Shown here: one piece after another, positions 22,063-33,967 of the stretch
Layout of the letters: each line of letters starts with the position of its first letter
Numbering within the stretch: position 1 is the first letter of the stretch
Source: Tachypleus tridentatus
Lineage: Eukaryota; Arthropoda; Merostomata; Xiphosura; Limulidae
Direction: 5' to 3'
Length of the DNA: 64,000 nucleotides
Assembly (NCBI RefSeq): GCF_004210375.1
Contig: NC_134828.1
Location: 23,304,400-23,368,399, forward strand
The notes under the pieces: model-generated
Told to the model about the DNA's origin: nothing
What the model saw: only the letters and a program-made list of their open reading frames with translations
Database searches by the model: none
Made by a program: the position numbers and the translations under genes

Positions 22063-22619
22063 CATAAATTTCTCAACAAGTGGGTTTCTCGACCACTGAA
22101 TTTTCATTTCAATACAGATGAGATGATAACTTCTAAATACCAACTGAACTACCACTTTAAGGACACAGCTGTTGACATCACTACACAATATGCAGCAATA
22201 TCTCCCAACCAGGTCTTATCTATTCAAGAACAACAAAGTTATAAAGATAGACAGAACAAATCAACTTACTGCTTTTTCACCCACATATTACACAAAGCCT
22301 GTATGTATACAGAGCAAAGAGTAAATTCAGAATAAACAACTAAAATATCACAAGATGGGTGAAATAAAACTTGTTTGTGCCAGAGGATAGAAATTTATAC
22401 TTTTTGTTTTACCTCAACAAAATAAATCGTAAAAGTGCAATATAAATACGTAAATGTATCAATACAGAGAAATCAGACAAACTGTTTTCAAGAATTCTAT
22501 CAGTATGAAACTATATGGAAGAAAACCCCCTCACAACCCTCTTCATGTCATCTTGTATCACTGTGTCATATTGTGCTGATTTAATATTTTTCCAAAATTA
22601 TAAAGGAAATTACATCAGG
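22063..22619. other. Unassigned sequence after the hairpin element
   Basis: No gene supported. May still belong to the same retroelement. Confidence 0.4.
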
Positions 22620-22905
22620 AGTATCATGAACAAATCTTTAGTTGAAACATTTAAATATGCCTATGAAAACTATTTTCAGTGCTAACACACATTTACTTTT
22701 CTGTGTTCATTTTCTTGTGAGGTGTTTTCCTACCAGTTGTAAATTGTTTACTATAAACGTTATTCATTAAGTCATAAAGTACAATCTTTGCGTAACATTC
22801 ATGCTAAAGGCTACAAATATTATTTAAGCACAAAGGACCAGTTGGCCAAACTAGGTAGTCCTGCACACAAAACTCTAAAATAAAAATGAAATGTTCAAAG
22901 CCAAC
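22620..22905. repeat. Single diverged copy of the 281-bp unit
   Basis: Counterpart in segmental copy B of the four-copy array at 6264-7385, with many substitutions. Confidence 0.85.
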
Positions 22906-22924
22906 TCTTAAAATATCAAGGATT

Positions 22925-23280
22925 TCCTTCAATTACATATATCTGAAGGTAAAGCATTCCAAATGTCAACTACTCTATAAGAAAAGTAAAGCTGTGTGAA
23001 CTGGAAATGATCTTTTCATGCCAAACTTGATCTGTGTCTCCTCCACTCTTACCATTCTCACAATAAAGTATCAAAATAAAGATGGTGGTTCAACAATATC
23101 AGTTACCTTAATCTTAAACACTTCAATCAGGTCTCCTCTAGTTCTTCTTTTTAAAAGAAGTTCAAGGATCTTATCCTATCCTCGTACAACAACCTTCCAC
23201 TGTTATATCATCATAATATCTCTTCAATGTCTTTTCTTGGACATGAAACCCAAAATTGCACACAGTTCTCCAAATGTGGC
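22925..23280 (-). pseudogene. LINE ORF2 C-terminal relic (CR1/Jockey-like), copy B
   Basis: Minus strand: RRTRGDLIEVFKIKVTDIVE (the R-G-D-L-I-E-x-F-K-I hallmark before the C-terminus), then KFGMKRSFPVHTAFLF, near the R-K-x-F-F-S-x-R-V-V-D-x-W-N-x-L-P tail. Stops interrupt it. Same element as 7386-7860. Confidence 0.75.
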
Positions 23281-24539
23281 CAAATAAAAACCTAATATAA
23301 TAACATTATAGACACTAGATTTGTATTCAAAATTTCTGTGGATAAAACCTAAAATTCAATTTGCACTGCCACTAGCAAAAGTACATTGTTTATATGGTTT
23401 AATAAACTGAATACCTTTTCTTTCATAGCACAGTTAGTTATTTCCACCAAAATTATTACTCATAATTCAAACTGTGGTATTCCACATTCAGATGCAGAAA
23501 ATTTTTAAATTCTGAACATAACCACTTGGGCATGTGTTGCTATACTTTACATACCTAACACGAAATCTTATATTCCCGATGTGTGAAAATTAAAAGCAAT
23601 AAAAACACTTCATACTACTTTAAAATGTCTATTTTTCTGCCATAGAAGTTACATTTCAAATAAAAGTTGTTTTTTTTTGTTTTTTTTAATGGAATGCAAC
23701 AACTCCGAAAGATAATTCTTAAATATCAATTATAGTTTTAATAGAGTAAGTAGTTTAGAAGTCACTGGTAATAACACAATTTCTGGCAGGCATGGCAGTT
23801 ACTGTTTTTTTGTTTGAATTTTAATTATATTTTATTTTTCGTTATTATATCAATTCTGTATTCTTTATTTCATTCATTTACTTATATATATATGCGAATC
23901 TGCTAACATTACTAGTATAGGAAACTATGCTTCTATTTTTTTCCTTATTAATATGACAACAATTAAAAATGCTATAAAAATACATAAAGGTAACAATTAT
24001 CAAAAGGAAGACAGTGATTTCAATACTTCTTTGTTTATTTAATAAAAAATTAGATTTAACTTATAGGGTCAATTCCGTAATCGGTAACCCTAACTTGAAG
24101 TTAATAAAATTACATATGATCTGCGAGTTTAATGCTTTTTAACAAGTAATGAAACTTTATTTTATTAATATATTGTGACTATATTCTTTAGGTTACACAA
24201 TAATTAAGGTACCTTTAAAGTGATATCGTTTCATTAAACCTCTTCAAATTTAACGTGTTACTAAATAATTCAACCATATTCTCACCAGAAGTGTTAATGG
24301 CACGCTATAAATTTCCAGTTACACCTACATATATACTATCAACCTTTTTCTGTGTGGGCGCTATCCCTCAAAACCGAAACCGATTCATTCAAACAGTAAA
24401 TGCTAATCGACAGATAAATATTTTTAACTATTTTGACGTTAACATCGCCAACTAGATTAAATTTATAAAATTAGTAAATTTATAATATTTAAAAAAAATG
24501 TTTTTAACTCAAATATATTTAAATTAAAACCCAAATATG
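23281..24539. other. Duplicated sequence without recognisable gene
   Basis: Counterpart of 7861-9000. No gene. Confidence 0.5.
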
Positions 24540-24775
24540 CATGGCCTGGTGGTTAAGGTACTCCACTTGTAATCCGACGATCACGGGATTTAATCCCCGT
24601 CACACCAAACATGCTCGTCCTTTCAGCCGAGGGGGCATTATAATGTCACAGTCAATCGCCCAAGAGTTGACGGTGGATAGTAATGACTAGCTGCCTTCCC
24701 TCTAGTCTTACACTACTAAATTAGGGACGGCTAGCACAGATAGCCCTCGAGTAGCTGTGCGATATTCCCAAACAA
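24540..24775 (+). mobile_element. SINE family 1, internally shortened
   Basis: Head CATGGCCTGGTGGTTAAGG with CACTTGTAATCC anticodon arm and CACACCAAACATGCTCG, then the body lacking about 20 bases around CACTATTCGTTGG. Inserted in copy B only. Confidence 0.85.
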
Positions 24776-24870
24776 ACAAACAAAAGCCTTCCCTCTAGTC
24801 TTACACTGCTAAATTAGAGATGGTTAGCGCAGATAGATCTCGTGTAGCTATGCGCAAAATTTAAAACAAA
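24776..24870 (+). mobile_element. SINE family 1, tail fragment
   Basis: Starts GCCTTCCCTCTAGTCTTACA and repeats the last 85 bases of the family directly after the tail of the previous SINE. Confidence 0.8.
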
Positions 24871-25534
24871 CCAAATAATATGCAAACAAAAACTATAATT
24901 TATAATAACGGTTATTACTAATAGTTATTACGAATGATAGTTTATATACAACAGTTTTATTGAGTCTTATATGTTGTCTGAAACTGAATCTTTTATCGAC
25001 GTTCACGGAGAACAAAGTAATTCTTTGTTGATAGCCCTGTACATTTCTCTTGACGGCTAGTTCGCTTAAAGCACCCGTAAGTTTTCACCGATCACAGTAT
25101 CTAATGTCTTCCTAGAAATAATAACATTCTAAGTTAATTTGCTGAAGTTGTACGGTTCGTAATGTTCGAAATCTATAAATGTTCTTGGTCAAATTCTGTT
25201 GTTTTCCAAATAATAAGCGTTAACCACAGTTACAGTTTCCAAGGTTTATAGTATACTGACTGTAGCTGACCAATAATAACAGCTATCTTCTGGCGTTTTG
25301 TGACGGCTTGCTTTTATATTTTCACGCGAGATTCTCAAACATTCAAAATATTCGAAAACACGTAAACCAATTATTGTTGATTGATTCTTGCTCTCGAAAA
25401 TCTCTACACATTTAGTGAGGGTCAAACGCAATACACATCTAACAATATACGTCACCTGCACCAAACTGAAACAAACGTAGGTATTACAATAAACGTATTA
25501 CGGTAACTCCACTACAAACAAGCAAACTTATAAT
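24871..25534. other. Duplicated sequence, probably decayed LINE
   Basis: Counterpart of 9800-10469. No readable frame. Confidence 0.4.
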
Positions 25535-25927
25535 GGATATACCAAACATAGCACGGAAACGCGTTAATTATGTCAAGAGTCTGTCAGATAGAAACAAAGG
25601 CACATCATTTATAACCATTGTCAATAGTTACTCAACATATATAATACCAGTACCGGAATATGCAAGTTCAGCCTATTACAATGCATCACACAATACTAAA
25701 TAAAATACAAACTGTTTAAAACAAAATATTAACTACTACTTACAGAGTACATCAGCCAGATTTCCACATAAATGTTTAAACTTGCCTTACATATCACACA
25801 GATTCCAACAAATGACATTGAAGTACTTCCGTGATAATCTTTATAAAAATAACATTCTAACAGATATTACAAAATATCTCATATATTATAGAACAGTACC
25901 TAAATACATCTCTCCGTTAAACAATTA
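25535..25927 (+). pseudogene. LINE ORF2 C-terminal relic (Jockey-like), copy B
   Basis: Parallel to 10470-10862: MDIPNIARKRVNYVKSLSDR, then PEYASSAYYNASHNTK, a frame change, and MTLKYFRDNLYKNNILTDIT and YRTVPKYISPLNN before TAA. Stops and frame changes make it non-functional. Confidence 0.8.
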
Positions 25928-25965
25928 AATTAATTATAAAACATAAGCCACCTATAGCCAGATAA

Positions 25966-28039
25966 TACAATATATCATTAGATTAATAGGAGTGTATACG
26001 TAAATAAAAGTATTTTATTTACAAGAGAAGAGTGCGTGAGTAATTTAAACAACTTTTAGTGAATGAGTGGGACCATCGTACCGAGCTAGCATTAGAAAAG
26101 CGTTCCACACGCTTAAATGATAACAACGTGTTATATGTGGACGTGGCCTATGAAAAGAGTCAGACGAAGTGTTTGCTAAAATGCTATTTCTGACCCTCAT
26201 TATTAAAATTTACAGCACATAAAACAAACATCTCTACAGGAAGGGGAAGAGGACAAAAACAAACCTGACAAACCCTCTCTCCCAAGAAAAAACAGGTTAC
26301 CACCTGAATACCGATATTGATTGATTGATTTTGAGCGACTTGGGAGAATCAGATATTTTATAAGCCTTTCCCTCTCTCCTTGACCACGTTTGGTGCTACA
26401 TGCAACATTTATTAAATTAGCGTTCACACAAACATACAATAGTTTTAGCTTCCTCTTTTCAGAGCCATGTCCATTTATATCATACCATAGAACTTAATGC
26501 TGCTTTATCATATTGCTTCATTAGATCTTTTAAGAAACTAACGAACATTTCTATGAACTAATAATCACTTTCTTATTCGATCATATTATCAGATGTATAT
26601 TTATCACATTATAACTCTTTGTAAATGCACTGGTTTTAAGTAGGAACACGAGCATTCCAAACAATTCACGCGGCGAAAAATCACCTTATCGAATTCTTAA
26701 TGAAAAATCGACCACCCAAAGTATTTATTACGATATATTATTCGCACATATACCAAAAACACCCTAAAAAGGTTGCTACAATTTCTGGTATAACAATTAA
26801 AATATTTATAAAGCTAAAACGTTTCATCTACTATCTACCTACCTATTCACGTCAGAGGAACAAGTGCGGACATGGCTCGGACTATTGCTACATAATGTCT
26901 TTAGCTTACTTGATTGGTGTGAGGGTATCCGTTTTTGATATTTCGATAAAATTCATTCACATACAAAAATAGTTATAATATAAATGATAAACATTTCATA
27001 TACGTATTTAATTATCTTTTCAACCAAATGGATGGCGTTCCACATGGATGGATAGACAAGCGAAAATTTCTAAAGATAAAGTAAATACAATATGTATATG
27101 TATAACAAAAAGTAAACAACCAAGAATGTTAAAAGTTTTGAATTTTAAGACGAAGTAGGAATCCAGCCATAAGAAAGTAATGAAACAAAAAACGTATCCT
27201 GATATAAAAGTAATGAAAGAAGAACAAAATCAGAATAATAAATTTATAAAATTCAATCCCAATTTCGGCAGCTTTATGAAAGCATGTGCAGATACATGAA
27301 TAGTGGTGAGGTCAAGCAAAATAGGTTAGTAAGTCTTCAAAAGAATCATATGAATGGACATTTATTATTCATTGCCAATTTTAGCCACAAATTTTTACGA
27401 AATTCATGTAATATTACCTTCAGCACTTAGCACAAATAATAATGCTTGATACGGTAACGAATGCTTGTTATAACAGAGGAGACTTCAATAGCATAATGAC
27501 CAAACTAGAGTGGACGGCACCTGCCTGTTAGAAAATCCAAAATGCCGATGGAGACATTTCGAAAGCCTTCTTTTTTCTTTTTTTTTCAACTTTAGAGCAC
27601 TCTCGAAACATTGTTCTCTACAATTGTGTTTTTTACAATAAGCAGTTGTCTGTTTTAAGTTACTCAACGTGGATACTCTGCCTTAACAGTTTATCAAAGA
27701 ATATTTTAAAAGCATTTCTTGTGTTCTACAACTTTGAATAATACAGCTCTTGAGAGTGCCATCATTACTTTAAAAATATTGATGAAATGCATAAGGAATT
27801 CTAAAATCTGGTAACATTTCTTGCACCATGCGACAACAATAAAGTGGCCTTAAACACAGGATGATATTGGTTATAAAACAAAAATCCCGAAAGATAATAT
27901 ATGCCGCATGTTAATCGAGTTTCTGCTCTATAACGTAACATCTAAGGCTAATTTGCTTACTCGGTTTACAGCGGATACATGATCCCAATGGCTCAGCCAG
28001 TAGATACAACACTCAAGGTTAGTAGATTCCGGTTTTTGT
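25966..28039. other. Unassigned sequence, start of the 4.9-kb block unique to copy B
   Basis: No open frame, RNA or repeat that I can name. Confidence 0.5.
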
Positions 28040-28165
28040 ATATGTGTTTTTGTCTTTTTTTATGGTAAAGCCATATTGGATTATTTGGCGTCTCTACGGA
28101 GAGGAATCGAACTCCAGATTGTAGTGTTGTAAATCTGAAGACTTAACGCTGTCCGAGTGGAGGAC
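28040..28165 (-). mobile_element. SINE family 2
   Basis: Minus strand: CCTCCACTCGGACAGCGTTA, then GAGTTCGATTCCTCTCCGTA (box B-like), then the short tail. Confidence 0.65.
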
Positions 28166-28312
28166 CCAAACTTCTGTTTATTTGTTTGGTATTAAGTATA
28201 AAGATACACAATGAGCTATCTGTGTTCTGTCCACCACAGATATCGAAACCCGATTTCTCGGAATGTGAGTCCGAAGACAAACCTCTGTGCAAGTGAGGGC
28301 GCCCAAACTTCT
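28166..28312 (-). mobile_element. SINE family 2, second adjacent copy
   Basis: Minus strand begins GGGCGCCCTCACTTGCACAG and contains GGGTTTCGATATCTGTGGTG and the GAGCTATCTGTG/AGCTCATTGTG tail. It lies directly next to the preceding SINE in the same orientation. Confidence 0.6.
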
Positions 28313-29020
28313 GTTCTTTATATGTGCTCAAAATATTCATAATTAAAAGAAAATTCAAATGTTACATACATAGAAAAAATTTGTAACTTTTAAGTCATAT
28401 AAAATGCAAAAGCGTATAATTTAGTTTATTTTGTACGTTTGTATTATAGACGCTTTAAAGTTTTAAAAGAAAAATACTGATCCTAAAATTTCAAATTTAT
28501 TTCAATCAAATTAACAATAAACGCAACTGATAGCTACCAATGTTTGTTTTATAATTTGTCATTGTAAATTTAAGTGCATGTAACAGTTTTAAAAATGGGA
28601 CAGAATGTTACTTCGCCTAGACAAAAGTCAGTTGCTTCTTCAAGTGAATAACTTAAAATAGTTTCATATTTGATTTTCCTGAATCGCGCCGTTTGATTTG
28701 ATTTGAATTCTACTCATGAATTGTATTCATGTTCACATTTGCTTGATTTCTTCCTCTCGGGACAAGTCTCGGCCTTTCTTTCCGGTGCTGCCTTTGCCTC
28801 CTCCCAAGACAACATTTAGAGAGACATCCTCCACCCAAAGAGTTAAAAATAATAATAATAATTAATTTAAAAAAACCAACAACTTATTCCTAATAACAAT
28901 TCACGAAAGGGGACGAAGAGGAACCACAACGTTCCTGAACACCCCAGTTGGAGAGAGAACTCTTCTGATTTCTCTCTCTCTAAACTAAACCCCTGCCATG
29001 TTAGTTTGTTTGTTTGATTT
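28313..29020. other. Unassigned sequence
   Basis: A moderately C-rich patch at 28740-28830 stands out, but it has no coding frame or recognised repeat. Confidence 0.4.
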
Positions 29021-29295
29021 TCAAGGCCTGGCATGGCCAAGCGCGTAAGGCGTGCGACTCGTAATCCGAGGGTCGCGGGTTCGCGCCCGCGTCGCGCTAA
29101 ACATGCTCGCCCTCCCAGCCGTGGGGGTGTATAATGTGACGGTCAATCCCACTATTCGTTGGTAAAAGAGTAGCCCAAGAGTTGGCGGTGGGTGGTGATG
29201 ACTAGCTGCCTTCCCTCTAGTCTTACACTGCAAAATTAGGGATGGCTAGCACAGGTAGCCCTCGAGTAGCTTTGTGCGAAATTCCAAAACAACAA
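29021..29295 (+). mobile_element. SINE family 1, best-preserved full copy
   Basis: CCTGGCATGGCCAAGCGCGT (box A-like), GCGACTCGTAATCCGAGGG (anticodon arm, CGT), TCGCGGGTTCGCGCC (box B-like), then the complete body to GCGAAATTCC and an AAAACAACAAC tail. Confidence 0.92.
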
Positions 29296-29539
29296 CTTGA
29301 TTTTCAATTGAATTAACCTGATTATATACACTTATAATTATTTTTCAGTCATGTTATTTAATAATTCATGTAGAATATTAATTTTATGTGTTATAAGAGT
29401 GATCTTATTTAAATATAACACTTCGAAGCACAGAACCATGCATATTGTATGGAAGTGGCTTTCCTTTTTATTTTTTTAAATAACAAATGATTCTTCTTGT
29501 TAAGCAAAAAAATCTTCCTTTAGTCCTTTTATTTCGTTA

Positions 29540-29650
29540 TTATATACCAAGCTATACAAAGGGCGATCTGTGATCTGCCCACCACGTGTATCGAAACCCG
29601 ATTTTAAGCAATATAAGTCCGCAGACATATCACTGTACCACAAGGGGCAC
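29540..29650 (-). mobile_element. SINE family 2 fragment
   Basis: Minus strand: TGCCCCTTGTGGTACAGTGA, then GGGTTTCGATACACGTGGTG and a GGTATATAA-side tail. Confidence 0.6.
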
Positions 29651-29761
29651 TTTAGTCATACTTCGCCAGCTGTATTAATTCATAGATTTAATAGTTTGAA
29701 GGTGCAGATTTAGCAATACTTTATCAGCCAACTGAAAGAAACAACAAAACAGTTGTGTTAT

Positions 29762-29995
29762 TTTGAATTTCGCGCAAAACTACCAAAGGGCTATCTGCGC
29801 TAGCCGTCCCTAATTTAGTAGTGTAAAACTAGAGGGAAGGCAACTAGTCATCGTCACCCACCGCCAACTCTTGGGATTCACTTTTACAAACGAATAGTGC
29901 GATTGACCGTCACATTTTAACAATCTCACGGCTAAAAGGGCGAGATCTTTGGTGCGACCGGGATTTAAACTCGCTACTCTCGGATTACGACCGAG
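29762..29995 (-). mobile_element. SINE family 1
   Basis: Reverse copy from TTTCGCGCAAAACTACC to CTCTCGGATTACGAC; the outermost part of the tRNA-like head is missing. Confidence 0.85.
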
Positions 29996-30339
29996 ATATA
30001 GGACCGTATAACAAAACACCACCGTATGAAGTTGAAATGTACATGAAACACTATTGCTGGAAAAAGCAGAAAGAAACTGGCTGATCATGTTAGTCGTAGG
30101 GTTGCCGCAGAATATTAAGGTTAAAATGTAAAATGATCAATAGAATTTACATCGAGAAACTAAATCAATTATAATTTGTGTGATATTTTGTTTCCCTGAA
30201 ACATTTCCCACTTCATGATATATTTCCACGTTATGCATTCCTAGGACATTCACCTCCAGTTTCAGAACCAATGTGTTTTAGACAGGTAAAACATTAAAAT
30301 CCTTATTCAAAGTTGCTGCCTTTTTAAGACTGTGACATG

Positions 30340-30640
30340 GCTGAACTTCGAAATGTTTCTTTTTTCTCGTATTTAACTTATTTGCTCATCAGTATCCCCG
30401 GGGGTTTACAATACTAATAAATCGGATTTTGTTACCCTCGATGGTTTCTTTAAGTTGAACAGCAAACAAATCTCTTTTATTTTTAGAGCAGAAAATATTA
30501 TCAATATATCTTCTCATGCAAACATTTTAAGGCTCAACTATTTCAATAACATCGAACATTATGTAGGAAAATTCAAAACAGATCTGAATGAAGTAGATAT
30601 TAATCCATCAGAACACATTACTTGAAAATTTGATTTTAGT
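30340..30640 (-). pseudogene. Penelope-like reverse transcriptase relic with a second ribozyme-like end
   Basis: Minus strand reads RRYIDNIFCSKNKRDLFAVQ followed by LKETIEGNKIRFISIVNP, the R-Y-I-D-D-I-F motif C of Penelope-like RTs (second D changed to N). Shortly after, 30393 back to 30346 gives ACTGATGAGCAAATAAG and then GAAAAAAGAAACATTTCGAAG, with a CUGAUGAG box and a GAAAC box as in hammerhead motifs, but no clear stem II. Frameshifts are present. Confidence 0.55.
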
Positions 30641-30737
30641 CTTTCAATGTCTCTTTTAATATTTGAGAGCAGAAACCTTCCCTATTTTTACTTGAATAGT
30701 GCCTTATGTATAAAAATAAGAAATCTGAGAGTCTGGT

Positions 30738-31008
30738 TTGTTTTGAATTTCGCGCAAAGCTACACAAGGGCTATTTGCACTAGCCGTCCCTATTTTAGCA
30801 GTGTAAGACTAGAGGGAAGGCAGCTAGTCATCACCACCCACCGCTAACTCTAGGGCTACTTTTTTACCAACGAATAGTGGGATTGGTTGTTGTGTTATAA
30901 TGCCCTTATGGCTGAAAGGGCGAGCATGTTTGGTGTGAGGGGGATACGGGCCCGCGACCCGAGGATTACGAGACGCGTGCCTTAACCACCTGGCCATGTC
31001 GGACCAAA
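30738..31008 (-). mobile_element. SINE family 1, full length (shared with copy A)
   Basis: Complete reverse copy including the head. Its left part is missing at 10897 in copy A, so this insertion predates the duplication. Confidence 0.87.
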
Positions 31009-32774
31009 ACTGAAAGCTTTTGAAAGCTAGACGTTTATTTTCAACCTTCAATATAAACTATTTATGCACCTTTGAGATACTATGATACTTAATGGTTAAA
31101 TTGTTGTGTACAGTTTAAATAAATAAAATTAGTTGTTGTATCTTGTAAAAGCAAGATTATTTATTTATACTTTTTGATTTTCTTCTTTTGTAATATTAGC
31201 AGTCTTTTCGTTTGAAATCGAATACGTTTTTCGGCGGGAAAACAAACATATCTAAACTGTTTGATTTAACGTAGTTTAATGAATGACACTTAACATAAGA
31301 TGTAATTTAGGACTAAGAGTAACAACTGAAATTTGAAGTTAAAATTACGAAAGACGATTTCGGTTGAAGAAGTCAATTAACAACGGTATTCTAACTGAAA
31401 TGTGAATGAAAGGTCTTTTTACGTAATGTGTAGGTTTAATAAGTAACGTTATTCGTCAGATACTGTGTAAGTTTTAATTTACTCTGTAATCACGTAAACA
31501 AAACGCTGGGCCTCTTACTTACAAAAGCTAGTAGACGTACTACCCAATACCAGTGCCACTGAAGAAACTATTAATGTACTAAAACTAGATTATAACAACG
31601 AGAGGTAATACTAGTAATAGTATTATAAATATTAAGTATAAAAAATATCAGCTTGTAACTGTAAGTTAAATGAAGAGAAATTTAAAATGACAAAAGTAAA
31701 ACTTTAGTTAACATCAAAAATTTAGCTTTTTTGAATAAACACGAAAAAGAATAAGAATATTTTTTCTACTTTAGTGAACAACTTACCTTTAGTATATTTT
31801 AAAACTTATTGACTTTTTCAAGTACAAGAATATTTGCTTCTGAAAGTTTCGTTTCATTGAGTGATAGTTAAAGTAACTTGTAATATACTATTAATATTAC
31901 TACAAGTAGTTAGTGATGTATAAGTTCAGGTATATTCTACACTACGTAAGTAGTACGAATATTAATACCTGATACAAGGAGAATACATATGTTAAAAAAA
32001 TAACCAATTAACAATAAAAATGTAAAATTCTATTACAATTGTTTGTGTGTAATGATAATTTTATTTTGTATGAAGGTAAATATAGTGTCACACACACACA
32101 CGTAAAATACATTTTGGAGGTTATGGTCCTGAAAATAAGTGAAGGGCCTCACAGAAAAAAAATGTTATGTCTTAGGTAAATGTTCCATGTTATTCTTGGA
32201 ATCATTTTGGCCAAGACTTGTTAAATAAACAACAAAATCTCCAATACAAAAGTAATGTTTTTAATACAACAAAAATCACAAAATAAGAAGAGCAATAATA
32301 ATTAATTGGGTATAAAAGAACCAGAAGATGAACAAAAATATATTTTGTAATATTATTTTAAATGCCAAAGAAGCAATTTTGAATCCTAAATGAATAATTA
32401 GTAATGAACTCGGTATCCAAGTGTCACCACAAAGGGGAACTTTGTATTTGTTTTTTTTAATATAAAATTATTTTACTAATATTTAATGTTTACAATGAGC
32501 AAATAAATCTAGGGCTGAAACAAGTGATAGAAGGAAATATTTGTAAGCAGTAAGAAACAGGTCATAACTAGATAAATAATACTTGAAACTTATGCTTTAC
32601 AATTTCATTTATACCATTTAAGAATGGGTTGTAAAAGTCTGGCTGGTTTTCAGAGTTAGCTCTAACAGTTGTTAATGATGTTTACACATCTGGTTGATTT
32701 AATAGTTATGCTGATATTTCTACTAACTTGAAATTAGTTTTTCACTTTCCAGCTAACTATAAGTTATTTTGAAA
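31009..32774. other. End of segmental copy B and unique flank
   Basis: Homology with copy A ends at about 32435. No gene seen; this is the distal upstream region of HAUS3. Confidence 0.5.
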
Positions 32775-33302
32775 AACTTGTGTGTGTAGAACTAGGGAAG
32801 TGGAACTATGTGATAGTATGATTCTTGTTTTTAGAATTTAAGTCTAAATGAGAGTAGTCATTAACTTGTGTGTGTAGAACTAGGGAAGTGGAACTATGTG
32901 ATAGTATTGTTCTTGTTTTTAGAATTGAAGTCTAAATGAGAGTAGTCATTAACTTGTGTGTGAAGAACTAGGGAAGTGGAACTATGTGATAGTATTGTTC
33001 TTGTTTTTAGAATTGAAGTCTAAATGAGAGTAGTCATTAACTTGTGTGTGAAGAACTAGGGAAGTGGAACTATGTGATAGTATTGTTCTTGTTTTTAGAA
33101 TTGAAGTCTAAATGAGAGTAGTCATTAACTTGTGTGTGAAGAACTAGGGGAGTGGAACTATGTGATAGTATGATTCTTGTTTTTAGAATTGAAGTCTAAA
33201 TGAGAGTAGTCATTAACTTGTGTGTGTAGAACTAGGGAAGTGGAACTATGTGATAGTATGATTCTTGTTTTTAGAATTGAAGTCTAAATGAGAGTAGCCA
33301 TT
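32775..33302. repeat. Minisatellite, 88 bp x 6, upstream of HAUS3
   Basis: Units begin at 32775, 32863, 32951, 33039, 33127 and 33215 (AACTTGTGTGTG), exactly 88 bp apart, with few substitutions. It ends about 470 bp before the HAUS3 start codon, in its promoter or first (non-coding) intron. Confidence 0.95.
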
Positions 33303-33424
33303 TGTTCAATACCTATTCTCTCACCAGCTGTGTGATAATAAATTTGTTTACTTAGAAATGTGAGGTTTGGAATATTGTACAAGTGACAACGAGGATAAGC
33401 TGTAACGACCTATTTGAATTTTCT

Positions 33425-33650
33425 AATCTTCCCTTCCACACACACACAAAGGAAATTGTTGAATTTTTAGTTCTGAGTGCATTAGAAGATTGATGGTCAA
33501 ATTCCACTGTTTTGTCTGACAATATAAGCCCAAGAGTTGGCAATAGATGGCATTGAGTAGCTGCTTTCCTTCTTGTCCATCACGTGAAAATCAGGGATGA
33601 CTACTGAGTGTAGACCTCGTGTATCTTTATGTGAAACGTGACAAGAGAAA
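33425..33650 (+). mobile_element. Old diverged SINE family 1 copy
   Basis: Retains CCCAAGAGTTGGCAATAGATG, TAGCTGCTTTCCTTC, ATCAGGGATGACTA and GACCTCGTGTATCTTT in the right order, so it is a much older insertion than its relatives. Confidence 0.7.
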
Positions 33651-33776
33651 CAATGATTTCCTTCATTGGTATTGATTTCTTGAACATCTTAAAGGTTTAA
33701 TCACAGTTCTTGATCAAAATCTGTTTATGTTTGATTTTTATTGTCTCTTATGTCAGATGTGTGTTTTTATAGTGAC

Positions 33777-33967
33777 ATGAGTGAAGAGATGAATGGGGGT
33801 GGAAAATTTCTACAAACTTTAATCAAAGTTGGTTTTCCTGGAGCAAAAGACTTGGATGGTTGCAGCTTTGATTGGATGTTTGAAACTAAGCCTTTGGTTC
33901 CATTCCTTGACTGGTTCTGTGACAGTGTTGATAGAGCAAATGTGTTGACAGAAGAAGAACTCCACCA
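33777..33967 (+). CDS. HAUS3: HAUS3 exon 1 (N-terminus)
   Basis: MSEEMNGGGKFLQTLIKVGF through NVLTEEELH, ending in phase 2 at CCA|GTATGT. Holds the conserved DWMFE and FLDWFC motifs. Confidence 0.93.

Larger units (their letters stand above)
17394..32435. repeat. Segmental duplication, right copy (B)
   Basis: Parallel to 5415-12830 in the same orientation. Relative to copy A it has extra sequence at 17701-17934 (start of the zinc-finger gene), 18031-19290 (reverse R1 copy and a SINE), 19791-22620 (Penelope-like relics and a LINE piece) and 25966-30880 (SINEs and a Penelope-like relic). Confidence 0.88.

Noticed and set aside
9041-31008. tRNA genes (tRNA-like heads with CGT anticodon and box B motifs)
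   Set aside because: They continue into a shared SINE body, cannot form a complete cloverleaf with acceptor stem, and are repeated; they are SINE heads.
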